NCBI GenBank assembly: GCA_025360565.1
Contig: JANYBY010000405.1
Span: 1 to 16,223, forward strand
Direction of reading: 5' to 3'
Length of the DNA stretch: 16,223 nucleotides
DNA from: Bacteroidota bacterium
GTDB taxonomy: Bacteria > Bacteroidota > Bacteroidia > B-17B0 > Aurantibacillaceae
In this document: positions 7,092-14,627 of the stretch, one piece after another
Layout of the letters: each line of letters starts with the position of its first letter
How positions within the stretch are numbered: position 1 is the stretch's first letter
Made by a program: the position numbers and the translations under genes
Notes under the pieces: generated by a model
The model's input: the letters and a program-made list of their open reading frames with translations, nothing else
What the model was told of the DNA's origin: nothing
Database searches by the model: none

Positions 7092-8618
7092 ATGCAAGAG
7101 GTATTAAGATCATTAGGATTAAAAGAAATAAACGAAGGTTGTTCAACAGGTCAAAACTGGTTCTCGAACGGAGAAGTAATAGAGTCGTTTAGCCCGGTTG
7201 ACGGGAAATTAATTGGCAAAATTAAAACTGCCACAAAAGCTGATTATTTAAAAGTTGTTTCAACCGCTTCCGATGCGTTTAAATTTTGGAGAGAAATTCC
7301 CGCGCCCAAACGCGGAGAATATGTGCGGCAGTTTGGCGATAAATTGCGCGCAAAAAAGGCAGGCCTTGGAAAACTGGTTTCCTATGAAATGGGAAAATCT
7401 TATCAGGAAGGTTTAGGCGAAGTGCAGGAAATGATAGATATATGTGATTTTGCGGTTGGCTTATCGCGCCAATTATACGGATTACAACTCCACAGTGAGC
7501 GTCCTCAACACCGTATGATGGAACAATGGCATCCGCTCGGAATTGTGGGAATCATTTCCGCATTTAATTTCCCGGTTGCCGTCTGGGCCTGGAACAGTTC
7601 GCTGGCTTGGATCTGCGGTGACGTGTGTATTTGGAAGCCATCCGAAAAAACACCTTTATGTTCGGTTGCTTGCCAAAATATATGGAACGAAGTTGCAAAA
7701 GAAAATAATTTACCCGAAGGTATTTCAAGTTTAGTAAATGGTAATTATGTTGTTGGCCAGCTTTTAACTGCCGACACCCATGTGCCACTCATCTCAGCTA
7801 CTGGCTCAACACAAATGGGAAAAATTGTAGGGGCTACTGTGGCCGAACGTTTTGGAAGATCAATTTTAGAATTGGGCGGCAACAACGCCATCATTATTAC
7901 CGAAAATGCTGATCTTGATAACACCTTAATTGGCGCGGTATTCGGGGCTATTGGCACAGCCGGGCAACGTTGTACAACTACACGCCGTTTAATTATTCAC
8001 GAAAATATTTATGATAAAGCAAAAGACCAATTGGTTAAAGCTTACGCGCAATTAAAAATTGGCGATCCTTTAAACGAAGCAAATCATGTAGGTCCGCTGA
8101 TCGATAAAGACGCAGTAAAAAAATATTTAAATTCGTTGGAAAGTGTAATTTCTGAAGGAGGAAAAATTATTGTGCCGGGCGGTGTGTTGGAAGGAAAAGG
8201 ATTTGAAAGCGGCTGTTATGTTAAACCCGCTATTGCCGAAGCAAAAAACGATATGGCTATTGTGCAACACGAAACCTTTGCGCCCATTTTATATATTATG
8301 AAATACAAAACACTTGACGAGGCCATTGCCCTGCAAAACGGTGTGCCTCAAGGTTTGTCAAGCGCAATTATGACCTTAAATATGCGCGAAGCTGAATTAT
8401 TTTTAAGCGCAGCCGGAAGCGATTGCGGAATTGCGAATGTAAATATTGGAACCAGCGGTGCCGAAATTGGCGGGGCCTTTGGTGGCGAAAAAGAAACAGG
8501 CGGCGGGCGCGAAAGCGGATCAGATGCATGGAAAGCATACATGCGCCGACAAACCAACACGCTTAACTGGGGCAGCAAGGCTTCACTGGCACAAGGAATA
8601 AAATTTGACTTAAGTTAA
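7092..8618 (+). CDS. amaB: ALDH7-family aldehyde dehydrogenase, probable L-aminoadipate-semialdehyde / piperideine-6-carboxylate dehydrogenase
   Basis: The 508-residue product aligns throughout with the antiquitin (ALDH7A1) group. Recognisable blocks are ADIP-like REIPAPKRGE, EMGKSYQEGLGEVQE (about 99-113), DICDFAVGLSRQ, the oxyanion Asn159 in SAFNFPVAVW, NAD-binding Lys182 in IWKPSEKTP, the SATGST glycine motif at 235-240, general base Glu260 in ELGGNNAII, nucleophile Cys294 in GTAGQRCTTTRR, HETFAPIL, and the C-terminal signature GGAFGGEKETGGGRESGSD followed by AWKAYMRR. All catalytic residues are present and the length is normal. Family knowledge: these enzymes oxidise 2-aminoadipate 6-semialdehyde (in equilibrium with piperideine-6-carboxylate) to 2-aminoadipate with NAD+ in lysine degradation; some also oxidise betaine or lipid-derived aldehydes. 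The protein has no signal peptide and is cytosolic. It is a single-gene unit: promoter at 7066, terminator at 8639. No other lysine-pathway gene is in the window. The symbol is by homology. Confidence 0.9.
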   Translation: MQEVLRSLGLKEINEGCSTGQNWFSNGEVIESFSPVDGKLIGKIKTATKADYLKVVSTASDAFKFWREIPAPKRGEYVRQFGDKLRAKKAGLGKLVSYEMGKSYQEGLGEVQEMIDICDFAVGLSRQLYGLQLHSERPQHRMMEQWHPLGIVGIISAFNFPVAVWAWNSSLAWICGDVCIWKPSEKTPLCSVACQNIWNEVAKENNLPEGISSLVNGNYVVGQLLTADTHVPLISATGSTQMGKIVGATVAERFGRSILELGGNNAIIITENADLDNTLIGAVFGAIGTAGQRCTTTRRLIIHENIYDKAKDQLVKAYAQLKIGDPLNEANHVGPLIDKDAVKKYLNSLESVISEGGKIIVPGGVLEGKGFESGCYVKPAIAEAKNDMAIVQHETFAPILYIMKYKTLDEAIALQNGVPQGLSSAIMTLNMREAELFLSAAGSDCGIANVNIGTSGAEIGGAFGGEKETGGGRESGSDAWKAYMRRQTNTLNWGSKASLAQGIKFDLS

Positions 8619-8638
8619 ATAGTAGAAATTTTGAAAAC

Positions 8639-8672
8639 AAAAAAGGCGATAATTAATTATCGCCTTTTTTTT
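8639..8672. terminator. Bidirectional palindromic terminator between convergent genes
   Basis: GGCGATAATTAATTATCGCC (8645-8664) is a perfect 20-bp palindrome flanked by six A (8639-8644) and eight T (8665-8672). Both strands therefore yield a hairpin followed by a U-tract. It lies between the stop of the aldehyde dehydrogenase (8618) and the stop of the minus-strand gene (8686) and should serve both. Confidence 0.88.
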
Positions 8673-8685
8673 AATTTCACCAAAA

Positions 8686-8934
8686 TTATTTTTTATCAGC
8701 TACAGCAATTCCTTCTTTAATTTCGCCGATTGCCTGGTCAATTAAACCAATGGCTTTTACTCTGTGTCCGCCAAAATCGTTCGCTGCAGCCTCAAGATCT
8801 TTTTTAGCTTGTTCCAGGTTTTTTTTGGCTGCGTGCATGAATGGATGTTTTTCGTCGCCAAGACGTAATGAATTTCCAAAGCAAAATGCCCCGATAATTG
8901 CTGCGCATACCGCAAATACTTTAATTTTTTTCAT
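8686..8934 (-). CDS. Small exported helical protein with GGHR motif
   Basis: The 82-residue product has a signal peptide (KKIKVFAVCAAIIGAFCFG; cleavage around residues 20-25). The mature part of about 60 residues is predicted to be two amphipathic helices: HPFMHAAKKNLEQAKKDLEAA and HRVKAIGLIDQAIGEIKEGIAVA, joined by NDFGG. The pattern HP..H.A...L..A...L..A..DfgGHR..A......A resembles small exported bacterial proteins of unknown function that I have seen carrying a D-x-GGHR turn; I cannot name the family. The conserved His residues could bind a ligand or metal, which is only a guess. It is a single gene with an exact -7 element upstream (8958-8965) and a shared terminator downstream. The start at 8934 gives the full signal peptide. 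A plus-strand frame over the same bases is a shadow. Confidence 0.75.
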   Translation of the reverse strand: MKKIKVFAVCAAIIGAFCFGNSLRLGDEKHPFMHAAKKNLEQAKKDLEAAANDFGGHRVKAIGLIDQAIGEIKEGIAVADKK

Positions 8935-8957
8935 ACTATTAGTTTTTTAAGTTTAAG

Positions 8958-8965
8958 CAAATATA
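8958..8965 (-). promoter_or_regulatory. Bacteroidota -7 element TATATTTG for the small exported protein
   Basis: Read on the minus strand, 8965 to 8958 is TATATTTG, an exact TAnnTTTG match. It is 23 bp from the ATG at 8934, giving a leader of roughly 15-18 nt. No clear TTG lies at the -33 position. Confidence 0.6.
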
Positions 8966-9022
8966 TCCTTTTATATGATTAAATCACCTCATATAGGGGA
9001 ATTTAAACGTCAAAAAATTATA

Positions 9023-9030
9023 TACATTAG
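9023..9030 (+). promoter_or_regulatory. Possible -7 element TACATTAG for the Asp-box repeat protein
   Basis: TACATTAG differs from TAnnTTTG at one base and lies 35 bp before the ATG at 9066. The 131-bp divergent gap must contain promoters for both flanking genes and this is the best plus-strand candidate. A -33 element is not evident, so the call is weak. Confidence 0.3.
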
Positions 9031-9065
9031 AACTTCCATTACATCACCCATTACAGCACCAAAAA

Positions 9066-12000
9066 ATGAAAAAAATAATTCTTCTTACAGCGGCTTTACT
9101 AATTGCATGTATTTCCTTTTCTCAAAAAACAAAAGGTCCTGCTGCAGTTAACGGCGACAGCCTTTTATTAAGCAAAGTAAAATACCGTTTAGTAGGTCCT
9201 TTTCGTGGAGGCAGAAGTTCGGCCGTGTGCGGCGATCTAAAACAAAAAAATATTTTTTATAGTGGTGTAACAGGCGGTGGTGTTTGGAAAACAATTGATG
9301 GTGGAAGTAATTGGAAAAACATTTCCGATAAATATTTTGGCGGTTCAATTGGCTCAATTGCAATTGCCCCAAGCGACCCAACTATATTATATGTAGGCGA
9401 GGGCGAAGCAACAGTTAGAGGAAACGTGAGTGAAGGTTTTGGAATTTGGAGAACAGATGACGGAGGAAGGACTTGGAAAAATTTAGGATTAAAAGATACA
9501 AGGCATATTGTACGCATTATTATTCATCCAAAAAATCCCGATGTAGTTTGGGTGGCGGCATTGGGTCATATTTTTGGATCTAATGATGAAAGAGGAATTT
9601 ATAAAACAACAGATGGCGGAAAAAATTGGCGCAAAGTTTTATTCAGTGATAAACAAAGTGGCGCGGTAGATCTTACCATGGAACCCGGGAACCCGCAAAC
9701 ATTATATGCTTCTACTTGGAGCGCTATACGAACCCCTTATAGTTTTGAAAGTGGCGGCGCGGGCAGTTTTTTATGGAAAAGTACGGATGGTGGAGAAACC
9801 TGGAAAAAATTAAATGATAAAAAAGGATTTCCTGCTAAATCAATTGTGGGCATCATTGGCGTGGCGGTGGCCCCTTCTAATCCTGAAAAAATTTACGCTT
9901 TAGTGGAAAATGAAAAGGGCGGATTACTTTGCAGTAACGATGCCGGCGAAACATGGACACTGCAATGCGCTGAAAACACTATACGCCAAAGGGCATGGTA
10001 TTATAGCAAAGTTTTTGTTGATCCTAAAAATGCAGATGTTGTGTATGTACTCAACGTAAATTTTATGAAGAGTATTGATGGCGGAAAAACTTTTAAAGTA
10101 ATTAATACACCGCACGGCGATCATCACGATCTATGGTTAGACCCGGAAGACGGAAACAGAATGGTAATTGCAGATGATGGTGGCGCGCAAATAAGTTTTG
10201 ATGGCGGAAATAACTGGAGCACCTATCACAATCAGCCAACAGCGCAGTTTTACAGGGTAAGTACAGATAATCATTTTCCGTACCGAATTTTAGGAGCTCA
10301 GCAGGACAATTCAACCGTAAGAATTTTATCACGAAGCAGCGGCGATGCCATTACGCAAAACGATTGGTCATCCACCGCGGGATTTGAAAGTGGATATGTT
10401 GTTGCCGATCCAACCAATCCGGATATAGTTTACGGCGGAAATTACGGAGGTTATCTTTCGCGCTTTGATCATAAAACGGGAGAGAACAGATCAATAAGTG
10501 TTTGGCCCGATAGCCCGATAGGTGCAGGAGCCGATGTGCAGAAGTATCGCTTTCAATGGAATTTTCCAATTTTCTTTTCGCCTCATAATCCAAAAAAAAT
10601 ATACGCCGGAGGAAATGTATTATTTGTAACTGAAAATGAAGGAGCCAACTGGACCGCGCTGGGCGGCGATCTTACAACGAATGATAAATTAAAACAAAAA
10701 GCGAGCGGCGGCCCTATTACAAAAGATAATACAGGAGTTGAAGTATACTGCACAATTTTTACAGCGACTGAATCTGAATTGGAAAAAGATCTGTTATGGA
10801 CCGGAAGCGATGACGGATTGATCCACGTAAGTAAAGATGCCGGAAAAAATTGGGAAAATGTTACACCGCCCGGTGCAAAAGAAGGAATGATGTGGAATTG
10901 TGTAGAAACAAGTTTGTTTAAAAAAGGCAAAGCGTACTTTGTAGGAACAAAATACAAGAGCGATGATTTTACACCCTATATTTTTAAAACAGAGGATTAT
11001 GGCAAAACGTGGAAATTAATAACCAACGGAATTCCCGCGACGCATTTTACAAGATGTTTAAGGGCGGATAAAAAAAATTCGGGTTTGTTGTATTGCGGCA
11101 CCGAATACGGTATGTACATAAGTTATAACGATGGTGAAAGCTGGAAACCTTTTCAGTTGAATTTACCAAAAGTGCCAATTACAGATCTTACCATTAAAGA
11201 AAATGGCTTGGTTGTAGCAACACAAGGAAGATCGTTTTGGGTACTTGATAATTTAGGAATTGTTCAGCAACTGCAAGCTGGTATTTTAGATAAAAATATT
11301 TATGTATTTGATATAGCTTCTGCTTACCGCTATGATGGGGTTCAGAATTTAAATGTAAAAAACGCGGGCGTCAATCCGCCTAACGGAATAGTAACCGATT
11401 ATTTTTTAAAGGAATATAAAGACAGCACATTGGTAAAAATTACCGTAAAAGATAAAAACAAAAAACCGATAAAAGTATTTACCACCAATGGTACAGGCGA
11501 TATTGGGAAGATAGACGCTGAAAAAGGAATGAATCAGTTTGTGTGGGACATGTATTACCCGCCTGCTGAAAAAATTGAGGGCATGATCTTGTGGAGCGGC
11601 ACTGTGCCGGGGCCAAAAGCCGCGCCCGGAAAATATTTTTTAGAAATTAGATTGGGAAACGATAGTTTGGAAAAGGAATTTGAGATCAAGGCCAATCCCG
11701 TTTATAAATGCACCCAGCCGGATTACGAGGAACAATTTAATTTTTTGATCGCAGTGAGAGATAAATTTTCGGAGATCCAAAAAACGATAAGGAACATTCG
11801 CGATCTGCGTAAACAGTTAAACGATTTTACCGCGCTACAAGGAAAAAATTGTCCGAAAGAAATTAAGTCGTCGGCCGATACAATAAATAAATACATTACG
11901 CGAATAGAAGAAGCACTTTATCAAACGAAAGCAAAAAGCGAACAAGATGTGCTTAATTTCCCGATAAGGCTGAATGATAAGATCTCGGGTTTATACGGTT

Positions 12001-12185
12001 ACGCTGCCAGTGGTAATTACGCGCCAACCAAACAGGTAAAAGAGGCTTTGGCAGATTTAGGGCAACAAGCGGATATTCAAATAAATAAATTTAAAAAAAT
12101 AAACGAAGAAGATATTTTAAAATTCAATAACCTTATTAGAGAAAAAGGAATTCCATTTATTGGAATTAAGAAAGAAGAGAAATAA
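9066..12185 (+). CDS. Large exported Asp-box (VPS10/sortilin- or sialidase-like) beta-propeller protein
   Basis: The 1039-residue product has a signal peptide (KKIILLTAALLIACISFSQ, cleavage near residue 20). It then carries about eleven Asp-box units of the form S/T-x-D-x-G-x-T/N-W: KTIDGGSNWKNI, RTDDGGRTWKNL, KTTDGGKNWRKV, KSTDGGETWKKL, SNDAGETW, KSIDGGKTF, ISFDGGNNW, VTENEGANW, VSKDAGKNW, KTEDYGKTW and ISYNDGESW, spread over about residues 75-715. This is the pattern of the VPS10/BNR glycoside-hydrolase-like proteins of about 1000 residues common in Bacteroidota. After the propeller there is a beta-sandwich-like segment (FVWDMYYPPAEKIEGM ... APGKYFLEI, about 815-885) and a C-terminal region rich in charged helix (about 890-1039). 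There is no T9SS sorting domain and no lipobox. Asp boxes are structural, so hydrolase activity cannot be inferred; function unknown. Its stop is only 2 bp from the convergent gene's stop. Confidence 0.85.
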   Translation: MKKIILLTAALLIACISFSQKTKGPAAVNGDSLLLSKVKYRLVGPFRGGRSSAVCGDLKQKNIFYSGVTGGGVWKTIDGGSNWKNISDKYFGGSIGSIAIAPSDPTILYVGEGEATVRGNVSEGFGIWRTDDGGRTWKNLGLKDTRHIVRIIIHPKNPDVVWVAALGHIFGSNDERGIYKTTDGGKNWRKVLFSDKQSGAVDLTMEPGNPQTLYASTWSAIRTPYSFESGGAGSFLWKSTDGGETWKKLNDKKGFPAKSIVGIIGVAVAPSNPEKIYALVENEKGGLLCSNDAGETWTLQCAENTIRQRAWYYSKVFVDPKNADVVYVLNVNFMKSIDGGKTFKVINTPHGDHHDLWLDPEDGNRMVIADDGGAQISFDGGNNWSTYHNQPTAQFYRVSTDNHFPYRILGAQQDNSTVRILSRSSGDAITQNDWSSTAGFESGYVVADPTNPDIVYGGNYGGYLSRFDHKTGENRSISVWPDSPIGAGADVQKYRFQWNFPIFFSPHNPKKIYAGGNVLFVTENEGANWTALGGDLTTNDKLKQKASGGPITKDNTGVEVYCTIFTATESELEKDLLWTGSDDGLIHVSKDAGKNWENVTPPGAKEGMMWNCVETSLFKKGKAYFVGTKYKSDDFTPYIFKTEDYGKTWKLITNGIPATHFTRCLRADKKNSGLLYCGTEYGMYISYNDGESWKPFQLNLPKVPITDLTIKENGLVVATQGRSFWVLDNLGIVQQLQAGILDKNIYVFDIASAYRYDGVQNLNVKNAGVNPPNGIVTDYFLKEYKDSTLVKITVKDKNKKPIKVFTTNGTGDIGKIDAEKGMNQFVWDMYYPPAEKIEGMILWSGTVPGPKAAPGKYFLEIRLGNDSLEKEFEIKANPVYKCTQPDYEEQFNFLIAVRDKFSEIQKTIRNIRDLRKQLNDFTALQGKNCPKEIKSSADTINKYITRIEEALYQTKAKSEQDVLNFPIRLNDKISGLYGYAASGNYAPTKQVKEALADLGQQADIQINKFKKINEEDILKFNNLIREKGIPFIGIKKEEK

Positions 12186-12187
12186 AA

Positions 12188-12583
12188 TTAATTGCCTATA
12201 TCAATGGGCTTAATGCTCCCGTTAATAATGCCCTGACAATCTTTTTTTATATCCACCTCAGTAATTTTAGTGGTTTCCCAGCCTAGGGGAAAATAATTTT
12301 TTTGAGAGCCGTTCAACATTTCAATTAAAACAAACTCGGCCGGAAAATAATCTTTTAATTTATTATCGGTTTTTATTATTTCAAAAAAACGAAAACGTTT
12401 ACCGGCTTCGTTTATATAAGCAATAGAATACAAGGGCTCAAGGCTTTTACCTTTAAAATCTTCATTTTTTTTAATTTCAAATTTAGCTTCGGTTCTGATC
12501 TCTGAATTTACAGAAGAATAATTTACATTCATTTCATTTGAATGAAAAAGGCTGAGCATCGTAATTAAAAATAATGTTTGCAT
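12188..12583 (-). CDS. Small exported protein of unknown function
   Basis: The 131-residue product starts with a short hydrophobic stretch (QTLFLITMLSLF), probably a signal peptide although cleavage is unclear (near HSNE or later). The remainder is a beta-rich domain with KGKSLEPLYSIAYINEAGKRFRFFEI and a terminal region containing one Cys (KDCQGIINGSIKP). I do not recognise a family. The codon pattern and the sensible N-terminus favour a real gene. It is on the same strand as the metallophosphoesterase, 168 bp downstream of it, and converges on the Asp-box gene with 2 bp between stop codons. No promoter motif is clear. Confidence 0.6.
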   Translation of the reverse strand: MQTLFLITMLSLFHSNEMNVNYSSVNSEIRTEAKFEIKKNEDFKGKSLEPLYSIAYINEAGKRFRFFEIIKTDNKLKDYFPAEFVLIEMLNGSQKNYFPLGWETTKITEVDIKKDCQGIINGSIKPIDIGN

Positions 12584-12631
12584 GGCTTAATTTTACTTTA
12601 AAGGTTAAATAAATAAACAGCATTTTTTAAA

Positions 12632-12674
12632 GAACTTAACGAAAGAGGCTTTTGAACTAACGAAACGGGGTTTT
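12632..12674. repeat. Short imperfect tandem repeat, two units
   Basis: GAACTTAACGAAAGAGGCTTTT (12632-12653) is followed at once by the similar GAACTAACGAAACGGGGTTTT (12654-12674), giving two adjacent units of 22 and 21 bp with a few differences. They lie between two minus-strand genes, upstream of the gene ending at 12188, so they could be paired regulator sites or a chance duplication. Confidence 0.4.
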
Positions 12675-12751
12675 GGGACAATGAAAATTACCCAAACGAT
12701 TTTTGAAAATGAAATTACTTATTCCTAAATGGATTTATTAAAAGACCAAAA

Positions 12752-13822
12752 TTAGTTATTACAGCCATCTACGCAGGTGGATTGCAGTTCGGATCTGATG
12801 TTTTTGCGATGATGCAGTATTATTTTTTCGGAAAGCGGATAAAAATCGATTTCAAAAAATCCTTCTTCGTTCCATTTTAAAAATTCATCCTTGGTTTCAA
12901 CGTTTTCAAATTTCACCTTATCCACTTTACTTCCGGCTCCGCTAATAATGTATCGCCTATTATCATTATAAAAATATTCTAAGGAGTGTTCGTGCCCGCC
13001 AACATAATAAATTCCGGAGCGATCATATTTTTTCATCAGACTGTCGATGCCAAACGCAATACTTTTATTTGGTTTGTAATTAGTGTTTGAATTGGCAAAA
13101 CGTTTTATGTATTTGTGGAAAAATTTAATTTTGCCTGAATGATTGCCTTTTGATAAAATGGGATGATGCCCCGCAATGATAATTTTTTGATCTTTGCTTT
13201 GGGCATTTTTAAGTTCCTCTTCAAGATCGGAATAAAAGCGATTTAAATACAATTTATTCTTTGGTTTACCCTTTATTGCTTCCAGTATCAAGCGATACGT
13301 ATCAATAAAAATCATCCTTATTTTCCCTTCATTTAGCTCTATTGCAACGGGTCCGGCTTCACCGCTCTTAGGAAAAAATGCACCGTTGTTTCGGTTCAAC
13401 AACCCCTCGTATTTTTTTACTTCTTCATTAACAAACAACTCTTCTTTTAATAAATTTTTTTTTCCTTTTTTAACCGAAATGCCATTCCACCAATCGTGAT
13501 TGCCTGGAATAAAATAGGCCGAACCTTTGTGATCTTTTAAAATGTTTAACTGGCTAAGCATTCTTTTTCTGGTGATCTTTTTTCCATCAAACCCTTTTCG
13601 CTCGGCTTTTGCTAAACCTCCCAAAATTTGTTTATAGCAATTATCGCCCAAAAAAATAACGCAGCTGTTTGGGTTGTTAAGTAATTTAATTTTCAGGTCT
13701 CGCAAAGTTGCTCCGGTAGTATCGTTTTCGCCTGCGTCTCCTATCAAATATAATTTAAAGGCAGGAGCGGTTAAGTTTTGCGCGAAGATGTAAGAGGTGG
13801 AAAGGAAAATTAAAAAAAAAAA
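12752..13822 (-). CDS. Exported metallophosphoesterase (purple acid phosphatase-like), start disrupted at a poly-T tract
   Basis: The conserved frame runs from 13822 to 12752. All five calcineurin-like/PAP motifs are present: IGDAGEND, FLGDNCY, PGNHDWW, IAGHHP and GGHEHSLEY. If Leu13747 is called residue 1, they fall near 3, 33, 81, 192 and 250. Family knowledge: these ligate a dinuclear metal centre that hydrolyses phosphomonoesters or diesters. Upstream of 13747 the same frame encodes FFFLIFLSTSYIFAQN then LTAPAFKLYL, a clear signal-peptide core and cleavage site, so the protein is exported and a start at 13747 (TTG) would lose it. The frame has a stop at 13825-13823 and no ATG, GTG or TTG after it before 13747. 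Eleven T (13822-13812) lie exactly there. Adding one T would join the frame to LCKIFFVN with a TTG at 13845; losing one would join it to GKTLCVKYFLL with a TTG at 13859. The gene is either indel-affected, phase-variable, rescued by slippage, or mis-sequenced. It lies just after the gene ending at 13862. Confidence 0.8.
   Translation of the reverse strand, partial: FFFLIFLSTSYIFAQNLTAPAFKLYLIGDAGENDTTGATLRDLKIKLLNNPNSCVIFLGDNCYKQILGGLAKAERKGFDGKKITRKRMLSQLNILKDHKGSAYFIPGNHDWWNGISVKKGKKNLLKEELFVNEEVKKYEGLLNRNNGAFFPKSGEAGPVAIELNEGKIRMIFIDTYRLILEAIKGKPKNKLYLNRFYSDLEEELKNAQSKDQKIIIAGHHPILSKGNHSGKIKFFHKYIKRFANSNTNYKPNKSIAFGIDSLMKKYDRSGIYYVGGHEHSLEYFYNDNRRYIISGAGSKVDKVKFENVETKDEFLKWNEEGFFEIDFYPLSEKIILHHRKNIRSELQSTCVDGCNN
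13812..13822 (-). repeat. Homopolymer of 11 T (minus strand) in the signal-peptide region of the metallophosphoesterase
   Basis: Eleven consecutive A on the plus strand, read as T11 in the gene, fall between the possible start codons and the hydrophobic core of the signal peptide. This length is in the range where replication or transcription slippage and homopolymer sequencing error all occur. Confidence 0.85.
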
Positions 13823-13861
13823 TTAACAAAAAATATTTTACACAAAGTGTTTTGCCCAAGA

Positions 13862-14257
13862 TCAATAGATGGAATTAATAGTAAATATCTGCATAACGGT
13901 TTTTTCTTCTTTTTTCGAAACAAACCTAATTTCCTGATTTCGCGGATCAAATGTATAAACAAATTTAGTGCCTTCAGTGGCTGTAACCTGATAGGTCCAG
14001 GTATCATTTTCTTTATCGTATTGCCTTTCGTTAATAATAAAATTTGTTTTCATTGACCCAATTTCATGGGTGAAGGATGTTTCATCTTTGCTAACCACAA
14101 ATAATGAATTTTCTTCGTAACCTTTGCAGTTTTGATAGATCTTAGAATTTTCATTCCAATAACAATACTGGCGCGTAGTGCAGCTAAACGATGTTTGCGC
14201 GCGCATACATGGTAGGCACAAAAAAATTAGTATCGAAATAAGAAGGCCGGGTTTCAT
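13862..14257 (-). CDS. Small exported Cys-containing protein of unknown function
   Basis: The 131-residue product has a signal peptide (KPGLLISILIFLCLPCMRAQ, cleavage after residue 21 or so). A mature domain of about 110 residues follows with three early cysteines (SFSCTTRQYCYWNE, YQNCKGYEE) and a beta-rich remainder (TWTYQVTATEGTKFVYTFDP, EIRFVSKKEEK). I do not recognise the family. It lies upstream of the metallophosphoesterase in the same direction: its TGA at 13864-13862 is only 16-40 bp from the region where the phosphoesterase must start, so the two are probably co-transcribed. A weak -7 element (TACCTTAG) lies 16 bp before the ATG. The start at 14257 is chosen because it gives an intact signal peptide. 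Confidence 0.68.
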   Translation of the reverse strand: MKPGLLISILIFLCLPCMRAQTSFSCTTRQYCYWNENSKIYQNCKGYEENSLFVVSKDETSFTHEIGSMKTNFIINERQYDKENDTWTYQVTATEGTKFVYTFDPRNQEIRFVSKKEEKTVMQIFTINSIY

Positions 14258-14273
14258 TTTATAATTTGTTGCG

Positions 14274-14281
14274 CTAAGGTA
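14274..14281 (-). promoter_or_regulatory. Possible -7 element TACCTTAG for the 14257 gene
   Basis: On the minus strand, 14281 to 14274 reads TACCTTAG, one base away from TAnnTTTG, 16 bp before the ATG. Transcription from here would leave a leader of about 10 nt. No clear -33 element is seen. Confidence 0.33.
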
Positions 14282-14417
14282 ATAAAATAATGATAAAAAC
14301 AGAAACTAAAAAGGCCATCCTTTAAATTCTCATTAGTTCACGTACATAAAGATGATATTCAAAAAATCGGATATAAAAATCTGCCGGGAATTGCAATAAA
14401 GTATTAAAAAGGTGGCA

Positions 14418-14603
14418 GATGTTTTTACGATAGCGAAGACGAAATACTGCGCCAGCGATTGAACGTAAAGCCCGGCGCAAAATTTTGCTTAGTGTTTGCG
14501 GAGTGAGGAGGCGACCGAAGGAAGCCACCGGAGCCCGACAAACACTGCAAAATTTAAGCCGGCTTGAAGTGAAAGCGCGAGAAGGCGCCCAAATAAAAAC
14601 ATC
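14418..14603. repeat. 186-bp nested palindromic intergenic element with 10-bp terminal inverted repeats
   Basis: The 370-bp gap 14258-14627 contains no convincing gene; its main content is this element. The ends are perfect inverted repeats: GATGTTTTTA (14418-14427) and TAAAAACATC (14594-14603). Within them GCGCC (14450-14454) faces GGCGC (14584-14588). Further in, arms 14468-14498 and 14539-14565 pair over most of their length: AAGCC and GGC blocks, a TTTTGC block, and a perfect AGTGTTTG / CAAACACT pair, broken by small bulges. The apical part (14499-14538) can pair GGAGGC with GCCACC. The left arm also holds the self-palindrome GCAAAATTTTGC. GC content rises sharply relative to the flanks. 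It carries no T-tract in the right place to be an ordinary terminator. It fits a non-autonomous mobile element (MITE/REP-like), a dispersed extragenic palindrome, or a structured RNA. No target-site duplication is evident. Confidence 0.6.
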
Positions 14604-14627
14604 TTAAATCTACTTTTTGATGCTCGA

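Noticed and set aside
7092..8618. Succinate-semialdehyde or betaine-aldehyde dehydrogenase as the identity of this gene
   Set aside because: The EGLGEVQE, DICDFAVGLSRQ and GGAFGGEKETGGGRESGSD signatures are those of the ALDH7/antiquitin group, not of GabD or BetB.
10583..10957. 124-residue minus-strand frame inside the Asp-box repeat gene, and 591-953 inside the lipoprotein gene
   Set aside because: Both are antisense shadows of well-supported coding regions, with no start context or recognisable domain.
13810..14007. 65-residue minus-strand frame ending in the poly-T tract
   Set aside because: It mostly overlaps the 13862-14257 gene in another frame. Only its last 11 or so codons matter, as a possible N-terminus for the phosphoesterase after a one-base slip.
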